From: WHUA01 sp963711215
Lineage (GTDB): Bacteria > Pseudomonadota > Alphaproteobacteria > UBA8366
Length of the DNA stretch: 64,000 nt
Assembly (NCBI GenBank): GCA_963711215.1
Contig: CAVQDH010000009.1
Coordinates: forward strand, 31,221 to 95,220
Direction of reading: 5' to 3'
Part shown: positions 54,140 through 63,034 of the stretch, in pieces
Numbering within the stretch: the first letter of the stretch is position 1
Layout of the letters: the number at the start of each line of letters is the position of its first letter
Made by a program: the position numbers and the translations under genes
The notes under the pieces: model-generated
Databases searched by the model: none
What the model was told of the DNA's origin: nothing
The model's input: the letters and a program-made list of their open reading frames with translations, nothing else

Positions 54140-55735
54140 TCATTCTCCTGCCCTCGCTTGATAGCTGCCGCGGGAGGTAGACGAGACGGAGGCGACGCGC
54201 GCCGGCGATCCGCCGGAATCCGCATCGGGGCCGAGCCGGATATACTTCACCATGAGAAACAGCTCGATGACGGCGAGCGCGCTGTAGAAGAGCACGAAGC
54301 CCGCGAGACTGAACCACACGCTGCCGGCGCCGATGCTCGACGCCGACAGGAAGGTCGGCAGGACGCCGTCGATCGTCCACGGCTGCCGGCCGTTCTCTGC
54401 CACGAACCAGCCGAGCTCGGAGGATATCCATGGCAGTGGCAGGATGAATACCGCCAGCCTGAGGAACCACCGGTGGCGATCGAGGCGGCGCGTTGCCGAA
54501 AGCCAGAAGGAGAGGGCGAAAAAGGCGATGAAGAAGAAGCCGAGCCCAACCATGAAGCGGAACGACCAGAAGAGCGGCAGCACGTTGGGCACCGTGTCCC
54601 AGGCCGCCTTCTCGATCTGCGCCGGCGTCGCGTCGGTGACCTTGTCCGTGTAGCGCTTGAGAAGCAGACCGTAACCCAGGTCCTTGATGTGCGCTTCGAG
54701 GGCCGCTTTGGCGCCGGCGTCGTCGGGGTAGGCGCGGACGCGCTCGAGCGCGCCATAGGCGACCATGCCGCTCCGGATTCGGCCTTCGCTCGCCGCCACC
54801 AGCGGCTTGATACCGGGAACCTGCGTGTCGAGCGATCGTGTCGCGATGAGCCCCAGCATCCAGGGGACCTTGACCGCATAGTGGGTCTCGCGCGCGGCGA
54901 GGTCGGGAATGCCGAAGATCGTGAAGCTCGCGGGCGCCGGCTCCGTTTCCCACATTGCCTCGATTGCCGCGATCTTCATCTTCTGGTTCTGCGAGGCCGT
55001 GTAGCCGCTCTCGTCGCCGAGCACGACGACGGAAAGTGCGGAGGCAAGGCCGAAACTGGCCGCGACCGTCATGGACCGCTTCGCGAACGCCACATTCCGC
55101 CCCTTGAGCAGAAACCAGGCGCTGACCGCCATGACGAAGATTGCGCCGGTGACATAGCCGGCGCTCACGGTGTGCACGAACTTCGCCTGCGCCACCGGAT
55201 TGAACAGAACCTCTGCGAAAGAGCTGACCTCCATGCGCATCGAGTGGGGATTGAACACCGCCCCGACGGGATTCTGCATCCAACCATTAGCGACCAGGAT
55301 CCACAATGCCGACAGGTTCGAGCCGAGCGCGACGAGCCAGGTCACGGTCAAATGCCCCACTTTCGACATCCGGTTCCAGCCGAAGAAGAACAGGCCGATG
55401 AAGCTCGCTTCGAGAAAAAAGGCCATGAGGCCTTCGATCGCGAGCGGCACGCCGAAAATGTCGCCGACATAATGCGAGTAATAGGCCCAGTTCGTGCCGA
55501 ACTGGAATTCCATGGTGATGCCGGTGGCGACGCCCATGGCGAAGTTGATGCCGAAGAGCATGCCCCAGTATTTCGTCATGTCGCGCCAGATCGTCCGGCC
55601 GGTCATGACGTAGACGCTCTCCATGATGCCTAAGAGAACCGAAAGTCCGAGCGTGAGCGGCACGAACAGGAAGTGGTACATCGCCGTGAGGCCGAACTGG
55701 AGCCGGGAGAGCTCCACCGCCGTGTTATCGATCAT
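54140..55735 (-). CDS. cydA: Cytochrome bd oxidase subunit I
   Basis: A 531-residue quinol oxidase subunit carrying haems b558, b595 and d. It starts MIDNTAVELSRLQFGLTAMY, with the haem ligand His in YHFLFVPLTLG and the quinol-loop end GWFVAENGRQPW. The length matches the long-Q-loop (E. coli-like) class. It overlaps the CydP-like gene by 11 bases. bd oxidases have high oxygen affinity and tolerate sulfide, which is relevant because this operon is headed by a SqrR/BigR-type regulator and faces SQR. Confidence 0.96.
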   Translation of the reverse strand: MIDNTAVELSRLQFGLTAMYHFLFVPLTLGLSVLLGIMESVYVMTGRTIWRDMTKYWGMLFGINFAMGVATGITMEFQFGTNWAYYSHYVGDIFGVPLAIEGLMAFFLEASFIGLFFFGWNRMSKVGHLTVTWLVALGSNLSALWILVANGWMQNPVGAVFNPHSMRMEVSSFAEVLFNPVAQAKFVHTVSAGYVTGAIFVMAVSAWFLLKGRNVAFAKRSMTVAASFGLASALSVVVLGDESGYTASQNQKMKIAAIEAMWETEPAPASFTIFGIPDLAARETHYAVKVPWMLGLIATRSLDTQVPGIKPLVAASEGRIRSGMVAYGALERVRAYPDDAGAKAALEAHIKDLGYGLLLKRYTDKVTDATPAQIEKAAWDTVPNVLPLFWSFRFMVGLGFFFIAFFALSFWLSATRRLDRHRWFLRLAVFILPLPWISSELGWFVAENGRQPWTIDGVLPTFLSASSIGAGSVWFSLAGFVLFYSALAVIELFLMVKYIRLGPDADSGGSPARVASVSSTSRGSYQARAGE

Positions 55736-55952
55736 GGTTCACCTCGTCGCTGGCTCCTGAACCAGGCATTGCCAGCAGGTGGCGCGCGACCACCTGCTGC
55801 GTGACCGCCGGCCGGTCGGCCGGCGCAAAGAAAAGAAAGTAGAGAAGGACCAGACCCGCGGCCTTTAGACACAGAACGGCAGTGATCTCCTGCCAATAGG
55901 CGAAACGGGAGGCCAGGCCGGCACTTGCCGGCTTAGATCGTCTGATCGGCAT
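55725..55952 (-). CDS. cydP: CydP-like small cytochrome oxidase subunit
   Basis: A 75-residue single-helix protein: ASRFAYWQEITAVLCLKAAG followed by LVLLYFLFFAPADRP. The 'EIxxVLxLKxxxLxxLxxxFF' pattern is that of CydP, a putative small bd oxidase subunit. It starts inside the end of the RND permease (20-base overlap) and ends inside cydA (11-base overlap), which ties the pump and the oxidase into one transcript. Confidence 0.75.
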   Translation of the reverse strand: MPIRRSKPASAGLASRFAYWQEITAVLCLKAAGLVLLYFLFFAPADRPAVTQQVVARHLLAMPGSGASDEVNHDR

Positions 55953-58900
55953 CGCGAAGCACCACGTAGATCGCCGGAATGACGAGAACGGTCAGCAGCG
56001 TCGAGGAGGCCAGCCCGAACAGGAGCGAGATCGCCAGCCCCTGGAAGATCGGATCGGGCAGGATCGTCGCCGCACCGATCATGGCCGAGAGCGCGGTCAG
56101 AAGGATGGGCTTGAATCGCACCGCACCCGCTTGCAGCAGCGTTTCGCGCAACGTCTTGCCTTGCCCGGCGCCGTGGCGGATGAAATCGACCAGTAGGATC
56201 GAGTTGCGCACGATGATACCGGCAAGCGCGATGAATCCGATCATCGAGGTCGCAGTGAACGGCGCCCCGAAAAGCCAGTGGCCGAGCACGATGCCGATCA
56301 GGGTCAAGGGGATCGGCGTCAGGATGACGAGCGGAAGGCGGAAGCTGCCGAACTGGGCCACGACGAGAATATAGATGCCAAGGATGGCGACGGCAAAGGC
56401 GGCGCCCATGTCGCGGAAGGTGACATAGGTAATCTCCCACTCGCCATCCCAGAGCAAGGTGGGCTTCGCTTCGTTCGTCGGTTGCCCGTGAAAGCTCACG
56501 GTCGGCGGCGGAAGCTTGCCCCAGTCATGCGTGGCGATCGCGTCGTCGACCGCGAGCATGCCGTAGATCGGCGCCTCGTAGGCGCCCGCCAGCTCGGCGG
56601 TCACCATGTCGGCGAAATGACCATCGCGCCGGAACAGCACGGGTGTGCCTTCCTCCCGCGTCACGCGGACCACGTCGCCCAGCTCGACCACGCGGTTGCT
56701 GCCGGGTATGACATTGGCCGGCACCGGCGTCGATGTGAGCCGCTCGGTCCAGGCGAGATCGTTTTTCGGCAAGCCGATCACGATCTCAATCGGATCCCGT
56801 TCCGCCCCGCGATGCGAATAGCCGACCGGGACGCCGCCAAGCAGCATGCTGATCGTATCGTAGACGTCGCTCTGCTCGACGCCGAAGAATTCGAGCCGGT
56901 CCTGGTCGATCGAGATGCGCAGACGCGGCCGGGGCTTGCCGTAGGAGTCGTCGACATCGACGATATAAGGCACGGCGTTGAAGATCTTCTTCACTTCCTG
57001 CGCCACCGCGCGCCGCGTCGCGGCATCGGGGCCGTATATCTCCGCCAGCAGGGTCGCAAGCACGGGCGGGCCGGGCGGTACCTCGACCACCTTGATCACC
57101 GCGCCGGGCATGAGCGTCAGTGCTTTCAATCGTTGCCGGAGATCGAGCGCGACCGCGTGGCTCGATCGGCTGCGCTCCGATCTCGGCAACAGATTGACCT
57201 GGAGCTCGCCCAGTTCCGGCGAGGAGCGCATGTAGTAGTGGCGGACGAGGCCGTTGAAGTTGAAAGGCGCCGCCGTGCCGGCATAGGCCTGCATCGACTG
57301 CGCCTCGGGCATCTGCCGGGCGATCTCGGACGCGGCGAAGAGCGTGCGCTCGGTGTCTTCGAGGCTCGCCCCTTCGGGCAGATCGAGCACCACGTCGAGC
57401 TCGGACTTGTTATCGAAGGGCAGTAGCTTGACGGTCACGTTCTTGGTTACGAACAGGACGCAGACGAGCACGGTCGCGGCGCCGACCGCGCCGAGAAAGA
57501 TCGCGGAAGATCGGCGCGAGCGCACGATCGGGATGGCGAAACGCCGGTAGAGGCGGCCGAGTCTGCCGCCGTCCGACGCTTCCTCGTGACCGGCGGATGG
57601 GGAATTCCCGCGCGGCGTCAGCTTGAGCATCAGCCAGGGCGCCACGACCATCGCGACGAAGAAGGAGAACAGCATCGCCGCCGAGGCATTGGCCGGGATC
57701 GGCGCCATGTAGGGGCCCATCAGCCCGGAGACGAACAGCATCGGCAGCAGCGCCGCGATCACCGTGAGGGTGGCGACGACCGTCGGGTTGCCGACCTCGG
57801 CCACCGCTTCGATCGCCGCCTGCATGCGATTGCGGCCGTCGTGCATCGCCCAATGCCGGGCGATGTTTTCGACCACCACGATCGCATCGTCGACCAGGAT
57901 GCCGATCGAGAAGATAAGCGCGAAGAGGCTCACCCGGTTGATGGTGTAGCCCATCAGCTCGGCGGCGAAGAGGGTGAGGAGGATCGTGGTCGGGATCACG
58001 ACGAGGGTGACGATCGCCTCGCGCCAGCCGATGGCGAATCCGATCAGCACGACGATCGAGACCGTCGCGAGCGCCAGGTGGAACAGCAGCTCGTTCGCCT
58101 TGTCGTTGGCGGTGGCGCCGTAGTCGCGCGTCACATCGACCCGGATGTCGCTCGGGATCAGCCGCCCTTTCAGGCTGCCGACGCGATCGAGAATCGCTTT
58201 CGACACCACCACCGCGTTGGCGCCGGCGCGCTTGGCGAAGGCGACGGTCACGGCCGGCGCGCGGTCCCATTGCCGGCTCTTGTCCGGCGTGAAGCTCCAG
58301 ACCCGGTGATCCAGCGGCGTCGCGCCGACGACGACCTTGGCGACGTCGCGAACATAGACCGGGCGCCCGTCGCGCGTCGTGATCAGCAGCAGCCCGATAT
58401 CGGGAACGCCGAAAAGCGTCTGGCCGGCGGCGACGGTGGGCTCGGTCCCGGCATCGCGCACCGTGCCCGCGAGGAACGACCGGTTGGCGCCGCGAACCTT
58501 GGCGACGAGCTGCTCCAGCGTGACGCCGAACAGTGCCAATTTCTCCGGGTCGGGCTCGACACGGATCTGCTCCGGCGTGCCGCCCGAGATGTAGCTGAGC
58601 CCGATATTGTCGACCTTGATCAACTCCGTTCGCAGCCGCTCGGCGAGCTGATAAAGCGCCTTTTCGTTCCAGCGCGCCGCCGCCTCCGGCTTGGGCGACA
58701 AGGTCAGCGTGACGATGGCGACGTCATTGATGCCGCGGCCGACGATCAGCGGCTCCGGAATGCCGATGGGGATGCGGTCGTAGTTGGCGCGGATCTTCGC
58801 CTGGACCCGCAGAATGGCGTCATCCTCGCTGGTGCCGACGAAGAAACGCGCCGTCACCATCACGCGATCGTCCTGGGTCTGGCTGTAGACATGCTCGACG

Positions 58901-59142
58901 CCGTTGATGCCCTTGACGATCGCTTCCAAGGGCTTGGTGACAAGCTCGACCGCATCCGCCGCCTTGAGCCCGTCCGCGTTCACCATGATATCGACCATGG
59001 GGACGCTGATCTGCGGCTCCTCCTCGCGCGGGATGGTCATCAGCGCGATCAGACCGGAGACGATTGCCGCGATGAGGAAGAGCGGCGTCAGCGGCGAGCG
59101 GATCGTGGCTTGCGTGAGCCGGCCGGAAAGTCCCAGTTTCAC
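55933..59142 (-). CDS. RND efflux permease of the sulfide-response operon
   Basis: A 1069-residue AcrB-superfamily pump starting MKLGLSGRLTQATIRSPLTP. The proton relay appears as SIGILVDDAIVVVENIARHW, and the segment IPREEEPQISVPMVDIMVNA marks a branch distinct from the AcrB/HAE1 pump at 38.8 kb. The second half keeps ALAGIIVRNSILLVDFIRHG. It overlaps the adaptor by four bases and CydP by 20. Related pumps often neighbour sulfide-related ArsR genes; whether it exports sulfur compounds, thiols or toxic metabolites is unknown. Confidence 0.94.
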   Translation of the reverse strand: MKLGLSGRLTQATIRSPLTPLFLIAAIVSGLIALMTIPREEEPQISVPMVDIMVNADGLKAADAVELVTKPLEAIVKGINGVEHVYSQTQDDRVMVTARFFVGTSEDDAILRVQAKIRANYDRIPIGIPEPLIVGRGINDVAIVTLTLSPKPEAAARWNEKALYQLAERLRTELIKVDNIGLSYISGGTPEQIRVEPDPEKLALFGVTLEQLVAKVRGANRSFLAGTVRDAGTEPTVAAGQTLFGVPDIGLLLITTRDGRPVYVRDVAKVVVGATPLDHRVWSFTPDKSRQWDRAPAVTVAFAKRAGANAVVVSKAILDRVGSLKGRLIPSDIRVDVTRDYGATANDKANELLFHLALATVSIVVLIGFAIGWREAIVTLVVIPTTILLTLFAAELMGYTINRVSLFALIFSIGILVDDAIVVVENIARHWAMHDGRNRMQAAIEAVAEVGNPTVVATLTVIAALLPMLFVSGLMGPYMAPIPANASAAMLFSFFVAMVVAPWLMLKLTPRGNSPSAGHEEASDGGRLGRLYRRFAIPIVRSRRSSAIFLGAVGAATVLVCVLFVTKNVTVKLLPFDNKSELDVVLDLPEGASLEDTERTLFAASEIARQMPEAQSMQAYAGTAAPFNFNGLVRHYYMRSSPELGELQVNLLPRSERSRSSHAVALDLRQRLKALTLMPGAVIKVVEVPPGPPVLATLLAEIYGPDAATRRAVAQEVKKIFNAVPYIVDVDDSYGKPRPRLRISIDQDRLEFFGVEQSDVYDTISMLLGGVPVGYSHRGAERDPIEIVIGLPKNDLAWTERLTSTPVPANVIPGSNRVVELGDVVRVTREEGTPVLFRRDGHFADMVTAELAGAYEAPIYGMLAVDDAIATHDWGKLPPPTVSFHGQPTNEAKPTLLWDGEWEITYVTFRDMGAAFAVAILGIYILVVAQFGSFRLPLVILTPIPLTLIGIVLGHWLFGAPFTATSMIGFIALAGIIVRNSILLVDFIRHGAGQGKTLRETLLQAGAVRFKPILLTALSAMIGAATILPDPIFQGLAISLLFGLASSTLLTVLVIPAIYVVLRDADQTI

Positions 59143-60131
59143 GGCTGCACCAGGACATCACCCGGATGAAGGCCTGAAAGAATCTCCAGCGCGTCGGGCA
59201 TGTCCGGGCGCGGCCTCAAGCGGCCGCGCTGGACGGGCACGTCCACGACCGCACCGTCGGGTTCGCGCAGGCGGGCATAGTCGAGCCCGAAGCGGGTCAC
59301 GATGTAGCCGGCCGGCACGATGAAGGTCCGACGCTCGCCGCCGGATATCCACACCCGTATCCGCTCGCCGACGAAGTAGTCGCCGAGTCCCGCGACGTTG
59401 GCGTCGGCGACGACACGGCCATCCTCGATCTGCGGATAGACGAGCGTGATCGTACCGAAGCTGGCGGCCTTTTTTCCCAGATCCTCGCCGTCGAGGCGGA
59501 TCGGGTCGCCGGCTTTCAAGAAGCGCGCATGCCGTTCCGGCACGCGCAGCCGGAGGACGAAATCCTGCTGCGCGATCGTGGCGATCGTCTCGCCGCTCAG
59601 CACGACGGCGCCCACGGTCACCGGCACCTTGAGGACGCGGCCCGCGGTCGGCGCCAGCACCTGTCCTTCCGTCATCTGTTGCTCGATTACGGCGCGCTCG
59701 GCGGTGCGCGCCTTCAGCGTGTTCGTGGCGACATTGGCCGCGGCGACGGTGGTGTCGTATTGCGCCTTGCTCATCGTGCCGCTCTTTACCAGTGACTTGG
59801 CGCGTGCGAGGTCCGATTCCGCCTTGGCTACCTGCGCCTTCAGCGCGGCAATCTGCGCATCGATCGCGGCCTGCTGGAGGACCAGCTTCTGATCGCCGAT
59901 CTTTGCGATGATCTGGTCGCGTTCGACGTGGTCGCCCTCCTTGACCGAGAGGCTGACGATCGTGCCGCCGGTGCGGACGCGGGCCGGCACGATTTCCGAG
60001 CTCTCGACCGTGGCGAAGACAGCCTTATCGTCGGCGGTGGCGACCGGCTCGACGGTGTAGGTCGACGCAGCTTGGGAAGTGCTCACGCTGGTAAGAAGCG
60101 CGGCGGCGGCCAGAAGAACGACCTTGCGCAT
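59139..60131 (-). CDS. RND periplasmic adaptor of the sulfide-response operon
   Basis: A 330-residue membrane-fusion protein. A signal peptide (MRKVVLLAAAALLTSVSTSQ) precedes the lipoyl half VRTGGTIVSLSVKEGDHVER, a hairpin (IAALKAQVAKAESDLARAKS), and TEGQVLAPTAGRVLKVPVTV. It starts 116 bases after the ArsR stop; AAGGGA fits ATG 60131 better than the alternative GTG at 60149. Its stop overlaps the permease start (ATGA). It couples that permease to an outer-membrane channel not found here. Confidence 0.93.
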   Translation of the reverse strand: MRKVVLLAAAALLTSVSTSQAASTYTVEPVATADDKAVFATVESSEIVPARVRTGGTIVSLSVKEGDHVERDQIIAKIGDQKLVLQQAAIDAQIAALKAQVAKAESDLARAKSLVKSGTMSKAQYDTTVAAANVATNTLKARTAERAVIEQQMTEGQVLAPTAGRVLKVPVTVGAVVLSGETIATIAQQDFVLRLRVPERHARFLKAGDPIRLDGEDLGKKAASFGTITLVYPQIEDGRVVADANVAGLGDYFVGERIRVWISGGERRTFIVPAGYIVTRFGLDYARLREPDGAVVDVPVQRGRLRPRPDMPDALEILSGLHPGDVLVQP

Positions 60132-60247
60132 GGGAGATGTTCCCTTCACGGAGCCTGCTTACGGGAAGCCGACGGGCCTTACGTCTCCGGTATCGCGGGT
60201 GCTCTGGAGGCCAGCCGTTGAAAGCGTCCGAGAGCGGACGAATGCAG

Positions 60248-60628
60248 TCATGATCTTTTGCCCTTCCTTCGCTTTCGACCGGCCTGATTGGCGGTTTCGC
60301 TGTTCGGGGCCGGCTCGCAGAGCGGCTGAGGCCCGCAATAAACCCGGTATAGCGTTTCGAGCACTTCGCGGGCCGGCGCGCTCGAGATCGAGTACCAGAT
60401 AGTCTGCCCGTCGCGCCGCGCTGCCACGACGCCGTCCTTTCGCAGGAGGGCGAGATGCTGGGAGACGGTCGAGTTGCGGATGCCCAGGAACTCGGCCAGC
60501 TCGCCGACCGAACGTTCCCCTTCGATAAGCTGGCACACGATGAGAAGGCGATGCCGATTGGCGAGCGATTTCAGCAACTCGCTCGCCCGCTCTGCCGCGG
60601 CGCTCATCTCTACAGCTTCTATCTTCAT
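60248..60628 (-). CDS. ArsR-family persulfide sensor, SqrR/BigR type
   Basis: A 126-residue winged-helix repressor: LANRHRLLIVCQLIEGERSV, then ELAEFLGIRNSTVSQHLALL and RRDGQTIWYSISS. It lacks the metal-site ELCVC of ArsR/SmtB. Instead it has Cys32 and Cys98, 66 residues apart, exactly the spacing of Cys41/Cys107 in SqrR, which form a polysulfide bridge when sulfide is oxidised. A third Cys follows at 104, and the C-terminus is very basic (GRKRRKGKRS). It heads the RND-cyd operon and is divergent from SQR, so it probably represses both. Confidence 0.92.
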   Translation of the reverse strand: MKIEAVEMSAAAERASELLKSLANRHRLLIVCQLIEGERSVGELAEFLGIRNSTVSQHLALLRKDGVVAARRDGQTIWYSISSAPAREVLETLYRVYCGPQPLCEPAPNSETANQAGRKRRKGKRS

Positions 60629-60636
60629 ATATACGT

Positions 60637-60656
60637 AAATACGATAGTGTGTATTT
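60637..60656. promoter_or_regulatory. Operator candidate in front of the SqrR/BigR-type regulator
   Basis: AAATACgatagtgtGTATTT is a perfect inverted repeat with 6-bp arms and an 8-base spacer, ending just 9 bases upstream of the regulator's ATG. The N8 spacing matches the general layout recalled for SqrR-type sites (ATTC-N8-GAAT), although the arms differ. Confidence 0.65.
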
Positions 60657-60835
60657 CATGTCAAGGATCGCCGGTTCGGGGATCCATTCAATGGGCGGTC
60701 TTGGCCATCCCCCAAGGTTTGGGAGTAGATCGCGATCATCGCCGATGTGACTTGATTTGGGTCAACGCAGGCCTGCCAGGCGGAACATAGGGTTCAAACA
60801 GAATGCCATGCGGGCGTATTTGACGCACCCTATAA

Positions 60836-60874
60836 ATTCGTAATTGCGAAGATACGATAATATGAATATATTAT
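60836..60874. promoter_or_regulatory. Two operator candidates in front of sqr
   Basis: ATTC-gtaattgc-GAAG at 60836-60851 matches the recalled SqrR pattern ATTC-N8-GAAT at seven of eight arm positions. Next to it, ATAATATgaatATATTAT at 60857-60874 is a perfect 7-bp-arm repeat, typical of AT-rich BigR-like promoter boxes. Both lie 77-115 bases upstream of the SQR start in a 322-base gap that contains no gene. Confidence 0.6.
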
Positions 60875-60950
60875 GCATAGCCGCTGAATGCGCCGAAAGC
60901 CCGCCGGAGAGGCGAGAGGCATCGGGCGCAGCAACCTAGGGAGGCGGAAG

Positions 60951-62228
60951 ATGGCTGAAATCGTCGTGATCGGGGCAGGATTGAGCGGGACGCTGATGGC
61001 TTACGAGCTCGCCCCGCAATTGCGCAAGGAAGACCGGCTCACCGTGGTCGGTGAAAGTAATGTGTTTCACTTCGTGCCGTCCAATCCGTGGGTGGCGATC
61101 GGCTGGCGGGAGCGGCCCGAGATCGAAGTCGATCTCACGAAGGTCATGAAGCGCAAGAAAATTCGCTTCATTACGACCGGTGCAAAGCGCGTCCTTCCGG
61201 ACGAAAATCGGGTTGAGATCGAGGATGGTAGCTCGATCGACTACGACTATCTCGTCATCGCGACAGGTCCCGAGCTCGCCTTCGACGAGATCGCGGGTCT
61301 CGGGCCGGACGGCTATACCCAGTCGGTCTGCCATGTCGAGCATGCGGCGAGGGCGCACGAAGCCTTCGAGCGCTTCTGCGCGGCGCCCGGCCCGATCATC
61401 GTCGGCGCGGTGCAGGGCGCCTCGTGCTTCGGCCCCGCCTACGAGTTCGCGTTCATGCTCGACACCGAGCTCAAGAGGCGCAACATCCGCGACCGCGTGC
61501 CGATGACCTTCGTCACGCCGGAGCCTTATATCGGCCATCTCGGTCTCGATGGCGTCGGCGATACGAAGTCGTTGCTGGAGAGCGAGCTGCGCGAACGGCA
61601 CATCAAATGGGTCACCAATGCGCGCGTGACGTCGATCGAGCCGGACGCCATGAAGGTCGAGGAGCTGGCGGAGGACGGCACGGTTCGCAAATCGGAGCGC
61701 ATACCCTTCGCCTACGCGATGATGCTTCCCGCCTTCCGCGGCGTGCCGGCCGTGCGCGGGATCGAAAAGCTGACGAATCCGCGCGGCTTCATCCTGGCGG
61801 ACAAGCATCAGCGCAATCCGGCCTATCCGAACGTCTTCTCGGTCGGCGTCTGCGTCGCGATCCCGCCGGTCGGCCCGTCGCCGGTTCCGGTCGGCGTGCC
61901 GAAAACCGGCTTCATGATCGAGTCCATGGTAACCGCGACCGCGCAGAATATCGGCGCGCTCCTCGCCGGGAGAAACGCCACGTGGCAACCGACCTGGAAC
62001 GCGGTCTGCCTCGCCGACTTCGGCGACAGCGGCGTCGCCTTCGTGGCGCAGCCGCAGATTCCGCCGAGAAATGTGAACTGGTCCTCCAAGGGAAGCTGGG
62101 TCCATCTCGCCAAGATCGCCTTCGAGAAATACTTCCTGCACAAGATCCGGCGCGGCGAGAGCGAGCCCTTTTACGAGCGCTTCCTGATGGAAAAGCTCAA
62201 TATCAGGAAGCTCAAGGAGACGAGCTGA
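60951..62228 (+). CDS. sqr: Sulfide:quinone oxidoreductase
   Basis: A 425-residue membrane-associated flavoprotein that oxidises sulfide to sulfane sulfur and feeds electrons to quinone. The FAD motif is VVIGAGLSGTLMAYEL and the second is YDYLVIATGPEL. With the start at 60951 (GGGAGG upstream) the conserved redox cysteines fall at 127, 159 and 353, the same numbers as in Rhodobacter capsulatus SQR; a fourth Cys is at 301. The amphipathic C-terminus (HKIRRGESEPFYERFLMEKL) fits membrane attachment. It is the first gene of a unit with TrxC and DUF2892. Confidence 0.95.
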   Translation: MAEIVVIGAGLSGTLMAYELAPQLRKEDRLTVVGESNVFHFVPSNPWVAIGWRERPEIEVDLTKVMKRKKIRFITTGAKRVLPDENRVEIEDGSSIDYDYLVIATGPELAFDEIAGLGPDGYTQSVCHVEHAARAHEAFERFCAAPGPIIVGAVQGASCFGPAYEFAFMLDTELKRRNIRDRVPMTFVTPEPYIGHLGLDGVGDTKSLLESELRERHIKWVTNARVTSIEPDAMKVEELAEDGTVRKSERIPFAYAMMLPAFRGVPAVRGIEKLTNPRGFILADKHQRNPAYPNVFSVGVCVAIPPVGPSPVPVGVPKTGFMIESMVTATAQNIGALLAGRNATWQPTWNAVCLADFGDSGVAFVAQPQIPPRNVNWSSKGSWVHLAKIAFEKYFLHKIRRGESEPFYERFLMEKLNIRKLKETS

Positions 62229-62229
62229 C

Positions 62230-62706
62230 ATGACTCCGCGCCAATCCACCGCGACCGTCGCCGCGACTCACGTTGTTTGCCCGCGCTGCCGGACGGTCAA
62301 TCGCCTGCCGGCGGGCCGCCCGGCGGAAAAGGCCAAGTGCGGCTCCTGTCATGCGCGGCTGTTCGACGGTAACGCGATTGTCGTCGACGAGGCCGGCTTC
62401 GAAAAGCATCTGCGGGACGACGACATCCCTATCCTCGTGGACATGTGGGCGCCCTGGTGCGGGCCGTGCCGGACGATGGCGCCCCTGTTCGAGGGCGCGG
62501 CCCAGGCACTCGAGCCGGAGGTCCGCCTTCTCAAGCTCAATGTCGACGAAGCGCAGAAGACTGCGTCCCGGCTCGGCATTCGCGGCATTCCGGCGCTGTT
62601 CCTGTTCCGCAACGGCCGGGTCCTTGCCCAGACCGCCGGCGTCCAGAACACGGACGCCATCGTCCGCTGGACCCGCGCGCAACTTGCTTCACCCCATTCC
62701 GCCTGA
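62230..62706 (+). CDS. trxC: Zinc-type thioredoxin (TrxC/thioredoxin-2 like)
   Basis: A 158-residue thioredoxin with an N-terminal zinc ribbon (VCPRCRTVN and CGSCHARLFDG, four Cys) and the active site WAPWCGPCRTMAP, followed by the cis-Pro loop GIRGIPALFLF. This layout is that of thioredoxin 2. It begins one base after the SQR stop. Next to SQR it could reduce persulfides on proteins or release sulfide from low-molecular-weight polysulfide. Confidence 0.94.
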   Translation: MTPRQSTATVAATHVVCPRCRTVNRLPAGRPAEKAKCGSCHARLFDGNAIVVDEAGFEKHLRDDDIPILVDMWAPWCGPCRTMAPLFEGAAQALEPEVRLLKLNVDEAQKTASRLGIRGIPALFLFRNGRVLAQTAGVQNTDAIVRWTRAQLASPHSA

Positions 62707-62726
62707 TTTTACCCAAGGAGCCTGAC

Positions 62727-62930
62727 ATGAATCTCGACAGGGCCGTTGTCTCGTTTGCCGGCATCATGGTGCTGGTGAGTCTCGTGCTGGCGCAGTACCA
62801 CAGCCCCTACTGGCTGCTGCTGACGGCCTTCGTCGGCCTCAATCTGGTGCAGGCCGGCATCACCGGCTTCTGCCCTGCGGCCATGATCTTTAAGAAGCTC
62901 GGCGTTCGGCCCGGCAACGCGTTTCAGTAG
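62727..62930 (+). CDS. DUF2892 (YgaP-type) membrane protein
   Basis: A 67-residue protein with two helices (VSFAGIMVLVSLVLAQYHSP and YWLLLTAFVGLNLVQAGITG) and the DUF2892 signature GLNLVQAGITGFCPA, then KKLG. AAGGAG precedes the ATG. The family is often fused to or encoded beside rhodanese and other sulfur-transfer proteins, so presence in an SQR operon is consistent. It may help persulfide or thiocyanate movement across the membrane, by analogy with YgaP. Confidence 0.92.
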   Translation: MNLDRAVVSFAGIMVLVSLVLAQYHSPYWLLLTAFVGLNLVQAGITGFCPAAMIFKKLGVRPGNAFQ

Positions 62931-63034
62931 CCGCCAGCCACGTTCCGGTTGAAATCCTCACGGCGCGGGCCGCTCAAGGCCCCGGTCGAGGAAGACGAAC
63001 ATTCGCCGCCTGGGTTCATGTGATACCCTGACCC

